Shown piece by piece: positions 28,628 to 39,552 of a stretch of DNA of 64,000 bases (position 1 is its first letter; every line of letters begins with the position of its first letter). The translations under genes were made by a program, and so were the position numbers. Source of the stretch: Tetramitus jugosus. Taxonomy: Eukaryota; Heterolobosea; Eutetramitea; Acrasida; Vahlkampfiidae. The stretch lies in assembly GCA_937625935.1 (NCBI GenBank), contig OW569355.1, positions 248,001-312,000 on the forward strand. The letters are read 5' to 3'. Below the pieces are notes generated by a model. It was not told where the DNA came from, did no database searches, and saw only the letters and a program-made list of their open reading frames with translations.

Positions 28628-29038
28628 ATGGTAAGCCGTTTCTTCCTTCTCGTGATGTTCCACTTCCTTTATCCAATGAAATGCCCTAATCTTTCCATTC
28701 TTCCTTTGTTTGATCCGTGTTTTGATCTTCCATTTTGAATGCAGAGCGCCATCTTCAATTTTGAGAGTATTTTATTGGTTGTGTTGCTGATGATCTGTAC
28801 CTGTGCGTACATTCATGGCTACAGAGCAAGTTTATTAGATTCACACAAGAGAGGGTATGATGATTAATTGGATAATGATTTGGATTCTTTTAGCTCTAAA
28901 ACTAATGCACCTCTTTTTTTCCTCAATAGATTGAGAGGCATCTTCTGGAAATCGGCACGTATAGGAGAACGGTTAAGTCCCTATGTTGGTCTGTGTTGTG
29001 TTGTCATGGCTGTAAGACTCTTATTCTTCCAACAATAA
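28628..29038 (+). CDS. Kish / TMEM167 small Golgi membrane protein (three exons)
   Basis: Too fragmented to appear as an open frame, but recognisable: exon 1 is only the ATG (28628-28630), followed by GTAAGC; exon 2 is 28745-28854, exon 3 is 28930-29038 (introns of 114 and 75 nt). Spliced product: 73 residues, [20 protein letters not shown], then [20 protein letters not shown], then [20 protein letters not shown] and [13 protein letters not shown]. It matches human Kish-A/B over its full length (about 72 residues) with two membrane helices. Kish proteins act in the early secretory pathway/Golgi. The start-codon-only exon is unusual but phase and family agreement make it very likely. Confidence 0.93.
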
Positions 29039-29110
29039 GCTATCGCTGCCATTAAACGAACTTTTGAGTAGCCACTCAACCTTGTAAACTTCAATCATCG
29101 TGTATAAACT

Positions 29111-29395
29111 TCATTCATATATCAATTCGTATTGGTGCTTACTCCAGATTACTGTATCCATAGCGCCAATCGAACTCGCTTTTTGGTCTGTTGGATGATT
29201 CGATGAAGCAAGATTCCGCCAACGAGCATCTACAAATTTTAGTTCGTCCCGACATATCTCAAGTCTGTCCGTTGTCTCACGAAGTTCAACAAAAGTATAT
29301 AGCGTCGGTGGCCAAACAACCATTAAGACGAATCGATTGATTACTTGACTGATTGAACGAACCTTTGTTTGAACAAAAAAGAGTAGGATATACAT
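29111..29395 (-). CDS. Possible small ORF, 94 codons
   Basis: ATG at 29395 to stop at 29111. The product has a short hydrophobic start (MYILLFFVQTKVRSISQVIN), a second hydrophobic part and a polar end. It lies head-to-head with the secreted-protein gene at 29420, only 25 bp away, so it may instead be promoter DNA. No family recognised and nothing supports expression. Confidence 0.2.
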   Translation of the reverse strand: MYILLFFVQTKVRSISQVINRFVLMVVWPPTLYTFVELRETTDRLEICRDELKFVDARWRNLASSNHPTDQKASSIGAMDTVIWSKHQYELIYE

Positions 29396-29419
29396 ACTAC
29401 TTTAATATTAATTTCTACG

Positions 29420-30241
29420 ATGACATTGTTCAATAAAGTGAGAATGATACTGCTATGTGCGATAGTGCTGCTCATAGCCACTGTGGCCAACACTCTGAAC
29501 ACTCAAAAGTTAGTCAAGTGCACAGATTCACAAATGTGCTCTCCAAAGTCAGGATCTCCTGCTTGTAGCTTCTACGAGAAAATCAAGCCAAGTAGAGTTA
29601 AAGTCGTAGTAGAGCTAGATAATCAACTCTTAGATCCTATTTATTATGCTTTCTGCATCAAGGTTGACGAATATGCACAATTATCATTGGTGAACTGTAA
29701 GTGCATCACAAATACTACCTCGTTTTCTCCAGCATGTGTCTCACACTCCTTGATCTTTTCTGCAATAACAATAATAGCTAGTGATTATATGAGGGATCAT
29801 GTGAACTCGACCGTTCGAATTTTGATTGATGGAGAATCCTCCAAGTATCGCTATCATCAGAATATTGACGGATCAGCTCACGTAGCCTACTACACTGCCA
29901 TTCTGAAGCTAAAGAATGGAGTTTTCCTAAAGAGATCTGTAAATTCAACAGGAGAGAACATTGTGTTTGAGAATAATTGCAAGGACAATGGCAATTGTGT
30001 CTTGGACAGCAGTTATCCTTGCGTAAGAAACATGGACTGTGGATTCAGAAATGAGACCACACAAGATGGAAAGATTGGCTCAAGCATGGATGTGAAAATT
30101 TTCCTAGCATGGGAGGGAACAGCACTGAACAGCATTCCTTTGAGGAGCTCGGGTTTGCTTCCCTCTCGGTTCAGAGCTTTCTCATTCACAAATTATTTGA
30201 AACAAATGGTCAGTGTTTTCGTGCCCAAGAATGATGAATAA
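29420..30241 (+). CDS. Secreted Cys-containing protein of unknown function
   Basis: 273 residues. Signal peptide at residues ~1-26 (MILLCAIVLLIATVANTLN). The mature part has about 12 cysteines in close pairs (CTDSQMCSPKSGSPAC; CKCITNTTSFSPAC; CKDNGNCVLDSSYPCVRNMD) and several Asn-X-Ser/Thr sites (NTT, NST, NST, NET). No membrane segment after the signal peptide and no GPI-like tail, so secretion or a luminal location is expected. No known fold could be named. Confidence 0.8.
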   Translation: MTLFNKVRMILLCAIVLLIATVANTLNTQKLVKCTDSQMCSPKSGSPACSFYEKIKPSRVKVVVELDNQLLDPIYYAFCIKVDEYAQLSLVNCKCITNTTSFSPACVSHSLIFSAITIIASDYMRDHVNSTVRILIDGESSKYRYHQNIDGSAHVAYYTAILKLKNGVFLKRSVNSTGENIVFENNCKDNGNCVLDSSYPCVRNMDCGFRNETTQDGKIGSSMDVKIFLAWEGTALNSIPLRSSGLLPSRFRAFSFTNYLKQMVSVFVPKNDE

Positions 30242-30496
30242 AAACACAGTAACATCTGACAGAAGTCCAACTTCCACGCTTATTGATCAACATTCATATG
30301 GCTCATGCAAGTTCCAAAGTGTTGCATTGTGGCATTGTGGAATAGCAAGATGGCGCGAACCAAGATCATTCGTTGAACTTTCATTGAATTTGGTCAACCT
30401 ATGAGGTTCAACGAAGACCATGTCAACCTTGTGAATTTCGAAAAAAACAATCGAAAACACATCTATTCGCCAAAAATCAACAACTAAACCATCAGC

Positions 30497-31141
30497 ATGT
30501 TTGTCACAAAGGAAAACAGACTTGAAGTCTATAACCAACTTTACAAGGGTAGGTTTTCTCATGTGTTGAGCATTACGAATTGCTCGAATATAGATAGTTT
30601 AAAAATCAATGATTAACACGATATTTGTTTCCTCTTGTTCATCAACAAAAAATGATTTTGATCGTTGTATATTTTTTCACTATGATTAGAGGGTGTCGTC
30701 ATCGCCAGAAAGAACTTCCAAGCCCCAAGACATCCAAACATCCCTAATGTCACAAATCTCGAAGTCATTCAATTGATGAAGGGATTCACCAGCAAGGGAC
30801 TTGTTAGAGAAACCTTCGCATGGAGACACTACTACTGGTTCTTGACCAACGAAGGTATCAACTACCTCAGAGAATACTTGAACATTCCTTCCAACTATGT
30901 TCCAGCTACCTTGAAGCAAGACAAGAAGACTCAAAAGCCATTCCAAAGATCAACTGGCCCAAGAAGAGAATTCAGAGACAGAGAGCCAAGAGAGAGAAGA
31001 GAATATAGAACCGAAGAATCTAAGACTGTTCCTCAAGTTGACGTCCAAGGCGAACAAGCTGAACGTGGAACTGGCGCAACCCGTGGTAGAGGTTTCGCTA
31101 GAGGAAGAGGTGGTGGTCGAGGTGCACCAAGACAAGAGTAA
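30497..31141 (+). CDS. RPS10: Ribosomal protein eS10 (two exons)
   Basis: Exons 30497-30548 and 30690-31141 (141-nt intron, GTAGGT...GATTAG) give 167 residues. The start [20 protein letters not shown] crosses the junction (KG|AG) and continues [20 protein letters not shown]. Conserved blocks: [53 protein letters not shown]. These define eS10 of the 40S subunit. The tail is Arg/Glu-rich and ends in [19 protein letters not shown], a possible arginine-methylation region. The first exon is short, as often in ribosomal-protein genes. Confidence 0.97.
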
Positions 31142-31255
31142 ATTTTGTCATTATAAAATTAAGCCTGCTTTCCTTATTGAACTTGTTGAACAAACTTTTG
31201 TCAGTTCATACTTTTTTCACACACAGAAAACCAATTCAAACAAACCGCATCGATC

Positions 31256-32396
31256 ATGTCAGACCAACCACAACACCAAGAAATTGAAGAACTTGACCTA
31301 TCCAAGAAGAAGAGACCACTGGATGACAGCGAAGGTGAAGAAGATGAAGATGTATGTACTAGTACCACGTGATGATATTCACTTCAAACATTTTAAATGC
31401 TGATGCTCTTGTATTCATGCATGACGTACCATTTGACTCACCAAACAACAACCAAACACAACCCAACTTAAAACACACACCGTTTTTGCATTGTGAAAAC
31501 AATCTCAATACGATGACGCAACAACACAGTACGAAGAAGAAGAAGAATTTCTCAACAGACAATTGACAAGAGAAGAGATGAATGAATTGGCAGGTGATAT
31601 CATCTCCAGTCTACCAGAAGAGCTTCAACCCATCTTGACCGAAGCTCATCGCATCCAGAATCAACTATTGGACTATAGAGCTCAATACGTCAAGGATCTA
31701 TTGGATTTGGAGCTAAAGTACGAACAACAGTACAACACATCTGTGTTTGACCTCAGAAAACCAATCATTCAAACGATTCCACAATTCTGGAAAACTGTGC
31801 TTTTGAACAGTGAACTGAGTCATGATATCCAGGAGAGAGACTTTGATTCATTGAATTACTTGGTCAATGTTCGATGTGAGACTTTTAAGAAGGAGCCATT
31901 GAGCAATGGTGATGAGGAGCAAAACGATACTTCCAAGCTCAACGGATTCACACTATTCTTTGAATTCGGTGAAGAAAATCCATATTTCAACAATAAGGAA
32001 CTGACAAAGACGTTTTATTTTGCCATGGAGAACGATTTGGAGATTGCTGGACGTTCCAAGGGCTGTGCCATTGATTGGAAATCAGAAGACAAGAACTTGA
32101 CAATCAAGGTCAGAGTGAAGAAGCAGATTAGTAAGAATGGAAAGAATATGAGAAAGAAGAAGATTACGGAACCATGCGATAGCTTTTATAACTTGTTTTC
32201 TGGTATTGATGAGGGTGATGTGGACGATGAGGAAGATGTGACTGCCGATCTGATTGAAGCAGATCACGAGATTGGTGGCATGATCAGAGACGACATTATC
32301 CCTAATGCACTTGACTACTATCTGGGATTGATGATGCCAGAGGAAGGATATGGTGATGAATATGATGAGGAAGACGACGAAGAAGGTGATGAATAA
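31256..32396 (+). CDS. Nucleosome assembly protein 1 family (two exons)
   Basis: Exons 31256-31351 and 31530-32396 (178-nt intron, GTATGT...CACAG) give 320 residues. Domain: NAP from ~residue 55, with a long dimerisation helix (HRIQNQLLDYRAQYVKDLLD, then LELKYEQQYN) and the earmuff region (IPQFWKTVLLNSELSHDIQE; FTLFFEFGEENPYFNNKELT). A NAP-type GCAIDWKSEDKNLTIK segment follows, and the end is acidic (YDEEDDEEGDE). NAP1/SET proteins chaperone histones H2A-H2B. The first exon adds an acidic/basic head with SKKKRPLDD. It is 114 bp downstream of eS10 on the same strand. Confidence 0.95.
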
Positions 32397-32457
32397 ACTA
32401 TTTATCTCAGTTGCATGATGTGCTGATTGAAGTTTTAACACAAATGTGATCTTGCGT

Positions 32458-33315
32458 TTATTCGTCGTCATCAGAGTCATCTGCTTCATTGGCAGCAGCA
32501 GTCGCGGCTCCCTTCTTCTTTTTCTTCTCCTCAACAAACTTTATGACTTGCTTTGGAATGTTGAACTGAGATTGCAAGAGCTCAATGACTTCAAAGTGAA
32601 CATCACCTTGAATTTCAATACCAATGACTGGCTTCTTCACAACACTGGCACCAGAAGACAACTTTTTAGCAAAGAACTTGCTGGCATCCTTATGATTCAC
32701 ACCATAGTGCTCCACACCAGTGATCAAAGTGGCGTGCTTTCGCTTGTTTCTTGAGCTAGTAGTCACAACCACTGGTTCTTGTTTCTTGTTTGCCTCATCT
32801 TCAATCTTCTTCTTCTTGACTGGAAGAGAAGAAAAATCAAACAGCAACAACAACAACCATTAACATCATCCAAAACAAAACAACAAAAATGTAACTATAA
32901 AGAAAAACAACAACAACAATAACATACTCTTCTTATTCTTGTTCTTATCATTCTCTCTCAGTTCAACAAGTTGATCTCTCATGGAAGGATGGAACTCTGC
33001 CAACCATTTTTCACACTCGACCCACTTGTCATGGAACTCACAGTACTCAATTGGCAATGAACACACTTTGCAATACACGATATCAGTTCTGATTGGAGCT
33101 GCTTCTGCTGTTGATGATGATGTCGTTGTTGTTGAAGGTTCAGTTGTGCTTGTTGTTGCTTGTTGTTGTTGTTGTTTTTGATCATCATCAGAAGAGCTAA
33201 TGGTCGTTTGCTCCAATTGCTCTTCAATGGTGGTAGTTTCTTCTTCTTCAGAGTCGGAATCGTCAGATCTTCTCTTGCCTTTTCTTATTTTTGCTTTACC
33301 TCCCTTCTTTGCCAT
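32458..33315 (-). CDS. DENR: DENR, density-regulated translation re-initiation factor (two exons)
   Basis: Exons 33315-32928 and 32819-32458 (108-nt intron, GTATGT...CTTCCAG) give 249 residues from MAKKGGKAKIRKGKRRS. The zinc-binding-type segment VYCKVCSLPIEYCEFH (~residues 81-96) is diagnostic of DENR. The C-terminal SUI1-like domain follows (HATLITGVEHYGVNHKDASK, then FFAKKLSSGASVVKKPVIGI and EIQGDVHFEVIELLQSQF). DENR with MCT-1 promotes re-initiation and 40S recycling. A Gln/Thr/Ser-rich linker (~residues 35-75) is species-specific. The gene converges on NAP1 with 61 bp between stops. Confidence 0.95.
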
Positions 33316-33610
33316 TGTGTTGTTCTTGTTGTTGATCTTTGGATGTGTTTTGTTCTGCAGCAAGAAGAATGTTTGAGTTTTTTGGCGGGGAGGAGTTTTT
33401 AGCACGGACAAAAAGCAGAATTACAGGTCGTTTGCTTGTTCTGGTTCCTTTTTGCTTGACGTCCCTCTTTAAGTAGATCTGCTAAGAGCAGATCATATCT
33501 GTAAAGGTATGTTCGTTACATATCGAATTAAAAGTCCGGAAAACCTCCGAATGTCTGTGAATTCGAGTTATTTTTTTCTTGGATTTCATTGGTCAAATCT
33601 CTCAAAACAA

Positions 33611-34363
33611 ATGATGATCAATAGAGCTCTTGCGTCCGCTCCTGCCAAGATATTAAGAAACAAGAATTTGTTTCACCAAGTCAATCTGTCTAGATTCGTT
33701 GTTGATCAACCACAATGCCTCACCACAGTGAGACAGTTACATGGTCACAAGAAGAAGAAGGACATTTTTGAGACGAAAACAGTTGATGAGTGGAAGTTGT
33801 TTTTTGAGAGGAGACAAGAGTATGGTATTGTGAAGCATTTGAATTTTCAGATTGTTTCGATTGAGCATGGCAAGTTGGTGGCAAAAGTTGATGTGCAACA
33901 GGATGTACATATGGCACCGAATGGATACATGCACGCGGCTGGTCAAGTGTTTTTGGCTGATACAGGTATACATGCACTTTTATTTGTTAGAGCTCCGTTT
34001 TTGTAATTTCGTTGGGTGATACTAACAATGTGTTTATGTGTTGTTAGCTGCTGGATTTGGAGCATTTGCTCATTTGCCATCCACGGATAACACCTTGACA
34101 ACAATTGAGCTAAAGAGCAATTTCTTGGGAACTGCGAAACCGGGAGATACTCTTTATTGTTGTGCAGAGCTGAGGCATGCTGGAAGGTATGTATTTGTTT
34201 GAACTTGTGTTCGCTTTAACAAGCTTCACTCACACATTTTCATTTTATTAGATCTACTCAAGTGTGGGATGCAGAGTGCTATTTGATCGATGAGCATGGA
34301 AATAAGAGAGTTACTTCATTGTTTAGATGTACTCAAGCCATTTTGGAGAAGAAGCAGAAATAA
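33611..34363 (+). CDS. Hotdog-fold (PaaI-like) thioesterase, probably mitochondrial (three exons)
   Basis: Exons 33611-33965, 34048-34186 and 34252-34363 give 201 residues; introns of 82 nt (with TACTAAC branch-like site) and 65 nt. A longer frame starts at ATG 33509. N-terminus MMINRALASAPAKILRNKNL is a typical mitochondrial presequence. The hotdog core contains MAPNGYMHAAGQVFLADTAA, then GFGAFAHLPS, TTIELKSNFLGTAKPGDTLY and TQVWDAECYLIDEHGNKRVT, all as expected for PaaI/YbgC acyl-CoA thioesterases (N..G..H...H/A..D). The substrate is unknown. Both joins keep phase and restore the core ADT|AAGFG and AGR|STQVW. Confidence 0.9.
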
Positions 34364-34506
34364 AACTTCTATTCAGCAGTTGAGACAGTCTTCTTTTTGT
34401 AATATCGACGACTGGAGGAGACCACAACTTGAAGTCTCTATTCTGCTAAAAGAGCGACCGTTTTTTGCGGTACGATACTTTTGTGTTGCACAACGAAGAA
34501 AATTAA

Positions 34507-35638
34507 ATGCTGCTGGGGAGAAAGGGTGCATATGAGACAAAGAACGAGTCTCATGAAAACTTAGATCGGTTAACAAAGAAGTTTTCGACAGATTTGAGAG
34601 TTCAAGTACGGAAACTTCAGTCGTGCCCGGTCTTCTCAAACGGTAAGTAGGTTGAACTATTGTCTCTTGTATATTGTGATAGCCACAGAATTGACAACCA
34701 TCTGGACCTCAGAGTGGTTCTTCTTTACAGATTTGGTTGAACATTTAGTCAAGGTAGCTTCCTTGGAGAACAAATCTCTTACCTCTGGCAGTAGCAATAT
34801 ATCTCAAGAGAACAAAGTACTTCCAACCAAAAGAAAGTCGAATATCATCACTTCGAGCTCGAAACTGATTGCTTCTCACAAGAATGACCAAAGAACCACT
34901 TGTCAGGTAATTAAACCCCACGAGTCAACATTGTGGGAGAGAGAAGAATATACGGTCAGGTATATTCTGGAGGAATGCAAAGCGAATTTGTTATTGAGAA
35001 TGATTGTGGACTTTAAGAAGTATCAGTATGATGTGATGAAAGGAATTGCGTTTATTCCACAGATTTCTCTCTATGATGAGACAACACTACGTTCTAAAAT
35101 GAGAGTGTTCGAAGAGAGTACAACACTATTGTTGAAATACTGCTTGATGGCTGTTGAAGTTGTACAAACCTTTGATATTGCTCTTCTTGCTCAACATGCG
35201 TCAGATGTTTTTGACTTTGTACTAAGTAATGATTATGTGTTTCCTGATGATCCAGCTCTATTGATGTCACAACAAGAGCTTCGAGTTGTTCAATGCATGA
35301 ATATGGTTCTGATATCGGCCGAGCGATTGAATGAAGAGTCTATTGCGAGTAAGTTCCTTGAGAAACACCTCCCACTGAAAGTGACACATTATTTGTCAAA
35401 GGGCATGAATAAGGTCAGTGAGAGTGCCTATTTCGAATTATCTTGGTTCATCTCATTGATGTTGGATCTGGAATATGTTAGAACAAACAAAGAATTAGTA
35501 TTCTCGACTGATGAGGACAAGAAACATCTCGTTTCACTCTACAATCCAATCATTAAACCACTCTTGACAGATTATGAAAAGAAAAAGGCATTGAGATCTC
35601 TCGTTGATATAATCAATCGCTTTGGTATGAATAATTAA
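34507..35638 (+). CDS. Unknown protein (two exons)
   Basis: Exons 34507-34642 and 34689-35638 (46-nt intron, GTAAGT...CCACAG) give 361 residues. The open second exon alone begins with TTG, so the upstream exon (MLLGRKGAYETKNESHENLD, then RLTKKFSTDLRVQVRKLQSC) is needed; the phase joins PVFSNG|ELTTIWTSEW. Mostly helical, with a HASDVFDFVLSNDYVFPDDP block. No signal peptide, no obvious family. It may be an armadillo-like helical protein; function unknown. The intron is among the shortest in the window. Confidence 0.7.
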
Positions 35639-35663
35639 AATAAGTGATTTGTTTTTACATGGT

Positions 35664-37379
35664 TTAGAGTTCTATTTGTTCATTCTTTGCTTGCAGAATA
35701 ATTTCATCCAGTCTGGTATTGAGATCGCGTAATTCATTGTCGTCCTTACAGGTTGAAATCTCTAGCCTGAGCGACTCGGCCAATGCCTGATACAACTCTA
35801 CTTGTTCCATGTTGGATTCTTGAGTTGCTTGGTCCTCGTCGAACAATCGTTCTCGAAGCATGTGTGGGTGACTCAACGAGTGAGGCAAATGTATTTGATC
35901 ATTGTTTGGTGATTTTGGCAGTTCTCCAATCTCATTGTCAAACATTCTGTTCATCTTTTTTGATTTAGGGGCGTTCGACCCTCCTCTGAGAATGGACAAT
36001 AAATCGTGAGTTGAAGCATTGCCATCTGTCGGGGTCATTGCTTCTTCGTCTTCATCCTCCTCGTCCTCCTCTTCCGTAACGTTCCTTACATCAAAGCCTT
36101 CCGTGTCAATCGTCATGCCATGATCGTTATTATTACTCGGCGAGGAAGGTGCACTACTGCGCAATGGCTTCTTCTTGGTAGTCTTCTTTCTCAAATTGTC
36201 CTCCGAGTTCAGATTCGGATCATTGCTAATCAACACATTGACAAAGAAAATGGTCACACTGTCATAAAAGAACTCTGGTCTCTCAGAGTTGTGATCACCT
36301 TCGAATCGAATCATATTCTTATCACCACTGTACACTTCATACAATCGTTCACTGTGATGAATTTTGATAAAGTCGTCGCCTTCTGCGTGAGCAAACAGTG
36401 CCGGAACATAGCAATTTTTTGCGTATTCAATGGGCGAGTTCTTTCGTATATCAAACTGCGCCCTATTCAATATACTCTTCCTCATGACGTTGATACCGAG
36501 CTTGATGGCCTTCTTGGGCACCCAACTCTGATGAGCCAACACCAATTCGGTCATAATGTCCTCCAGTGATGTAAACGGTGAATCAACAACGATACCTGCA
36601 ATCGTATGATCCAAATTACTGTACATTACACTGGTTGCTGCACCCATACTTCGTCCCCATAGTCCAATACGCGAAACTCGCTTACTGTCCCACAAGTGCT
36701 CCACAATCGATGCCAAATCCTGCTTTTCAAAGAATCCAAGTGACACATAATCGCCCTCCGACAGTCCACTACCAGAGAAATCAAACGCTAGCACCGTAAT
36801 GTTGTACGGTAGGAGAATTTGAACGGCATCGAGTGCATCGCATCGACTTCCACAATTTCCATGACAATAAATGACACATGGCATTCTAGAGTAATCATGA
36901 TAATCATATGCATGTGTATGTGTCAGTCAATCAGTTCATTATCATCATCATCATCATCAGTAGTAGAAGTAGAAGAAGAATGTAACAACAACAAAAAAAA
37001 AAGATAACAACACGTGTGAATGGAAATGGATGGGTGTACCTTTTGGTGGGTCGTTGTGAATCAATGGGTTGATAATGAGAGCACTGAATTTTGAATCCAC
37101 GCGAGTTGGTGACTGTGAAATCCGTTCGTTCATAAATCTTGGAGCCCAGTGTGAACAGTCGTGGACCTAGACTGACACTTGGTTCATACTAATATTTGTT
37201 GTTGTGAGTGTGTGTGTGTGAGACAAACGGTTGATAATGGATGATTGAAATGATGAAAATGATGTGAAAAAGCTTTTTTTTGTGGTTGTGTAGGTACATA
37301 CTTGGCTTCTCTGGGGACGAATGACAAGATTGCAAATATCGTTCCACAGATGACTAATGTTGCTGAGCTTGATGTTCAT
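35664..37379 (-). CDS. Alpha/beta hydrolase with long acidic C-terminus (three exons)
   Basis: Exons 37379-37302, 37188-37040 and 36885-35664 give 482 residues; introns of 113 and 154 nt. N-terminal exons encode MNIKLSNISHLWNDICNLVI, RPQRSQYEPSVSLGPRLF and FTVTNSRGFKIQCSHYQP, the typical start of the eukaryotic IRPPR...YxxxxLG serine-hydrolase family found in ciliates and plants. The core has the oxyanion CHGNCGSR, nucleophile elbow GLWGRSMGAATS, an acid in HAEGDDF and a His in EGDHNSERP. The last ~180 residues are disordered, acidic (EEEDEEDEDEEAMTP) and end in a coiled coil. Substrate unknown. The frame at 36884 that starts with MPCVIYCHGN lacks the first part. Confidence 0.9.
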
Positions 37380-37695
37380 ATAGATGAAACTTTGTTTTTT
37401 CCTTCAGGTTTTTGGTGGTAGTCGACCTTTTGTTTGCGCCAAATTGAGAGATAATGACAGATGATTTTTTTTGGCGGGTTTTGTTCGACGTCGGGTGATT
37501 TTGTTGTCTACAGTAGAACTCTCGAGAACATCCAAAATTGAAAAGGAAAGTTGTTGTTCCTTCCGTTAGACCATTAATATCCATTTGGATCCTAGGCGGT
37601 TTTCAGTTGGTAGGTTCGTTGTAGTTCTTGCAGTCTGATCGTTCGTTCTTTCATTCGAAACTGTCCTGATAAAAGACCAAGAGAATACCAACAAG

Positions 37696-38925
37696 ATGGA
37701 AGAGTATGCAACTGTTCAGCAACAAGAGGTACTCTCCAGTGATGATCCATTAAAGTACGAGAGAAACGAAGAAGTTCTAAAGTCAGAAGAGCTAGAATTG
37801 TACTCTCGCCTGACACCCAAACTGAGTGTTTCATTCAAGTACCTTGGTAGTATTGCTCGAGAGATAATTCAACCTATCGTTTCGTCCACAAACGGAACCA
37901 AAGTACTTAGGCCTTCCAAAATGGATCCCACTATGAGTTCACTTGTATTGCCATCTTTGGTAAAGGATCCATCCAATCTGTTCGTCATATCCAACTCAAT
38001 CACCTTTGAAGTAAGGGATACTCTTCCTATTTACAAGATATATGTCGATGAAGGAGGTCTTGAGGGAGTAGATTTACGTCAGGTAACCACCGGTTGTCAT
38101 GTAATAATTCGAATTTCTGATGAAGGCATGGAACAGAGAATTGTGGAAGTCTCCCAAACTGAAAATCAATTGGCATTTATTACCACATTTAACATCAACA
38201 AGACATACTGGAACTCTCTCTCAGAAGAGTCTAAGAAAAATCTGTTTATGTCGGTGATGGAATTTCTCTATGATAGTGGAGATGCCAGAGCCAAGATTCC
38301 AGAGAATTGGTTTACTGATTTCAAAGAACAAGTTAGAGAGACACCAGAACTTCTTGAATATCTCGCAAACAGGTTATTATCTTGTTCAGAGAGTGAACTT
38401 GCCAGTGTCTTCCAGAAGGATAACAACTTCAATCTGTTGTTATCTATGGGGAACGACGAGTCCCAAATCAATCACCGACACAATCCCTACTCAGCTCTTT
38501 ATGATCAATTTGACTTAAGTTCTCAGAGCACTGAGGTCGCCTCCAAGTTAATGGAGAAGTTCATCAAGGATATTCTATTTCAAACTTCGTCATCATACTC
38601 GTTCGGCAGCGATAGATACTCCAGACAAATGGAGATTATCCTCTCAGAAGGTAGTGTTTCCTTCAGAATTCCCTTCTTTTATGGTGGAATGCATGGATGG
38701 ATGACAATGAACTTTCCAGGTTCATTCCTTGTCGACTATGAAGATAGTGCGAAGGATGAAGTAAAACCAGTTGTGCTTGATGATTCAACAATCAGTTGTT
38801 GTGGTAGAATGGTTGACCCAGAGGACATGTTTGGAATTTCAAAGGGGCAATTTAAATGCGGAACAGCGTTGGCCATTGTCCTTGGCATTTTGTTCTCTCC
38901 GTTCATCATCCTTGTGTGGAAATAA
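37696..38925 (+). CDS. Tail-anchored protein of unknown function
   Basis: 409 residues. A single hydrophobic segment near the C-terminus, about 388-408 (GTALAIVLGILFSPFIILVW then K), suggests tail anchoring. The central part (residues ~130-350) is acidic and mixed alpha/beta, with NTYWNSLSEESKKN-type helices and a YGGMHGWMTMNFPGSF segment. Two Cys-Cys positions near the end (SCCGRM) may be lipid or metal sites. The family is not recognised. It is divergent from the hydrolase gene with ~315 bp between starts. Confidence 0.75.
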   Translation: MEEYATVQQQEVLSSDDPLKYERNEEVLKSEELELYSRLTPKLSVSFKYLGSIAREIIQPIVSSTNGTKVLRPSKMDPTMSSLVLPSLVKDPSNLFVISNSITFEVRDTLPIYKIYVDEGGLEGVDLRQVTTGCHVIIRISDEGMEQRIVEVSQTENQLAFITTFNINKTYWNSLSEESKKNLFMSVMEFLYDSGDARAKIPENWFTDFKEQVRETPELLEYLANRLLSCSESELASVFQKDNNFNLLLSMGNDESQINHRHNPYSALYDQFDLSSQSTEVASKLMEKFIKDILFQTSSSYSFGSDRYSRQMEIILSEGSVSFRIPFFYGGMHGWMTMNFPGSFLVDYEDSAKDEVKPVVLDDSTISCCGRMVDPEDMFGISKGQFKCGTALAIVLGILFSPFIILVWK

Positions 38926-39552
38926 CACTACGAAGATCTTTTTCTGCAATTGCTTTTGTATTGATTATTGGTCTTCCTTTATGATACACTTCGACGAGCG
39001 ATTCACAGCACTGTAGACTGACGGCACAAAGAAGTTCGTAAAAGATGTCAAAAATCACCGAGTTTCTTCCAAGAGGGATGGGAATACGATTCTGGGAGGG
39101 AATCAACCGTCCCTTCCTGTGTTACGTCGATGAAACGAGCAAACACTTCGACAACTCAATGACGCGGCCTTTGGTTTGTAAAATCATAAAATGTCACTTG
39201 TCAAACAACCGGTTTTTTTGGTGTTGATTTTCTCTGTTTTGCTCGAAATCTAGCGTGAACTTTATTGAACAGAACTCCAATTTTACTCTGAAAATCACAC
39301 CCACCCTGGTATCAGAGCAGTCAAACGCAACAATCAGTAGAAAGAGATTTCAACAATCACCAAAAACACCCGTGCGTGCCAAAGTGTCCACATCAGCCTA
39401 GTTCTCTCTGTTCACCCTCCAACCAAGAAACTATTATTCACGACTCTACTCGTGCAAACAACACCCCCCTCACTCAACACCAAAAAAACAAAGAACGATT
39501 CATATCCTCAACAACAAGCAACGCCAATAAACAACAACACAGATAGAATAAC
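38926..39552. other. Intergenic region with a doubtful 60-codon ORF
   Basis: 627 bp between two plus-strand genes. The ORF at 39045-39227 begins MSKITEFLPRGMGIRFWEGI and ends in NNRFFWC; it might be an exon but no partner exon was found. The right half (39290-39550) is A/C-rich and looks like the leader of the RasGAP gene. No RNA gene seen. Confidence 0.4.

Noticed and set aside
34373-34639. 88-codon minus-strand frame
   Set aside because: Antisense to the first exon of the spliced gene at 34507-35638, whose sense frame joins in phase.
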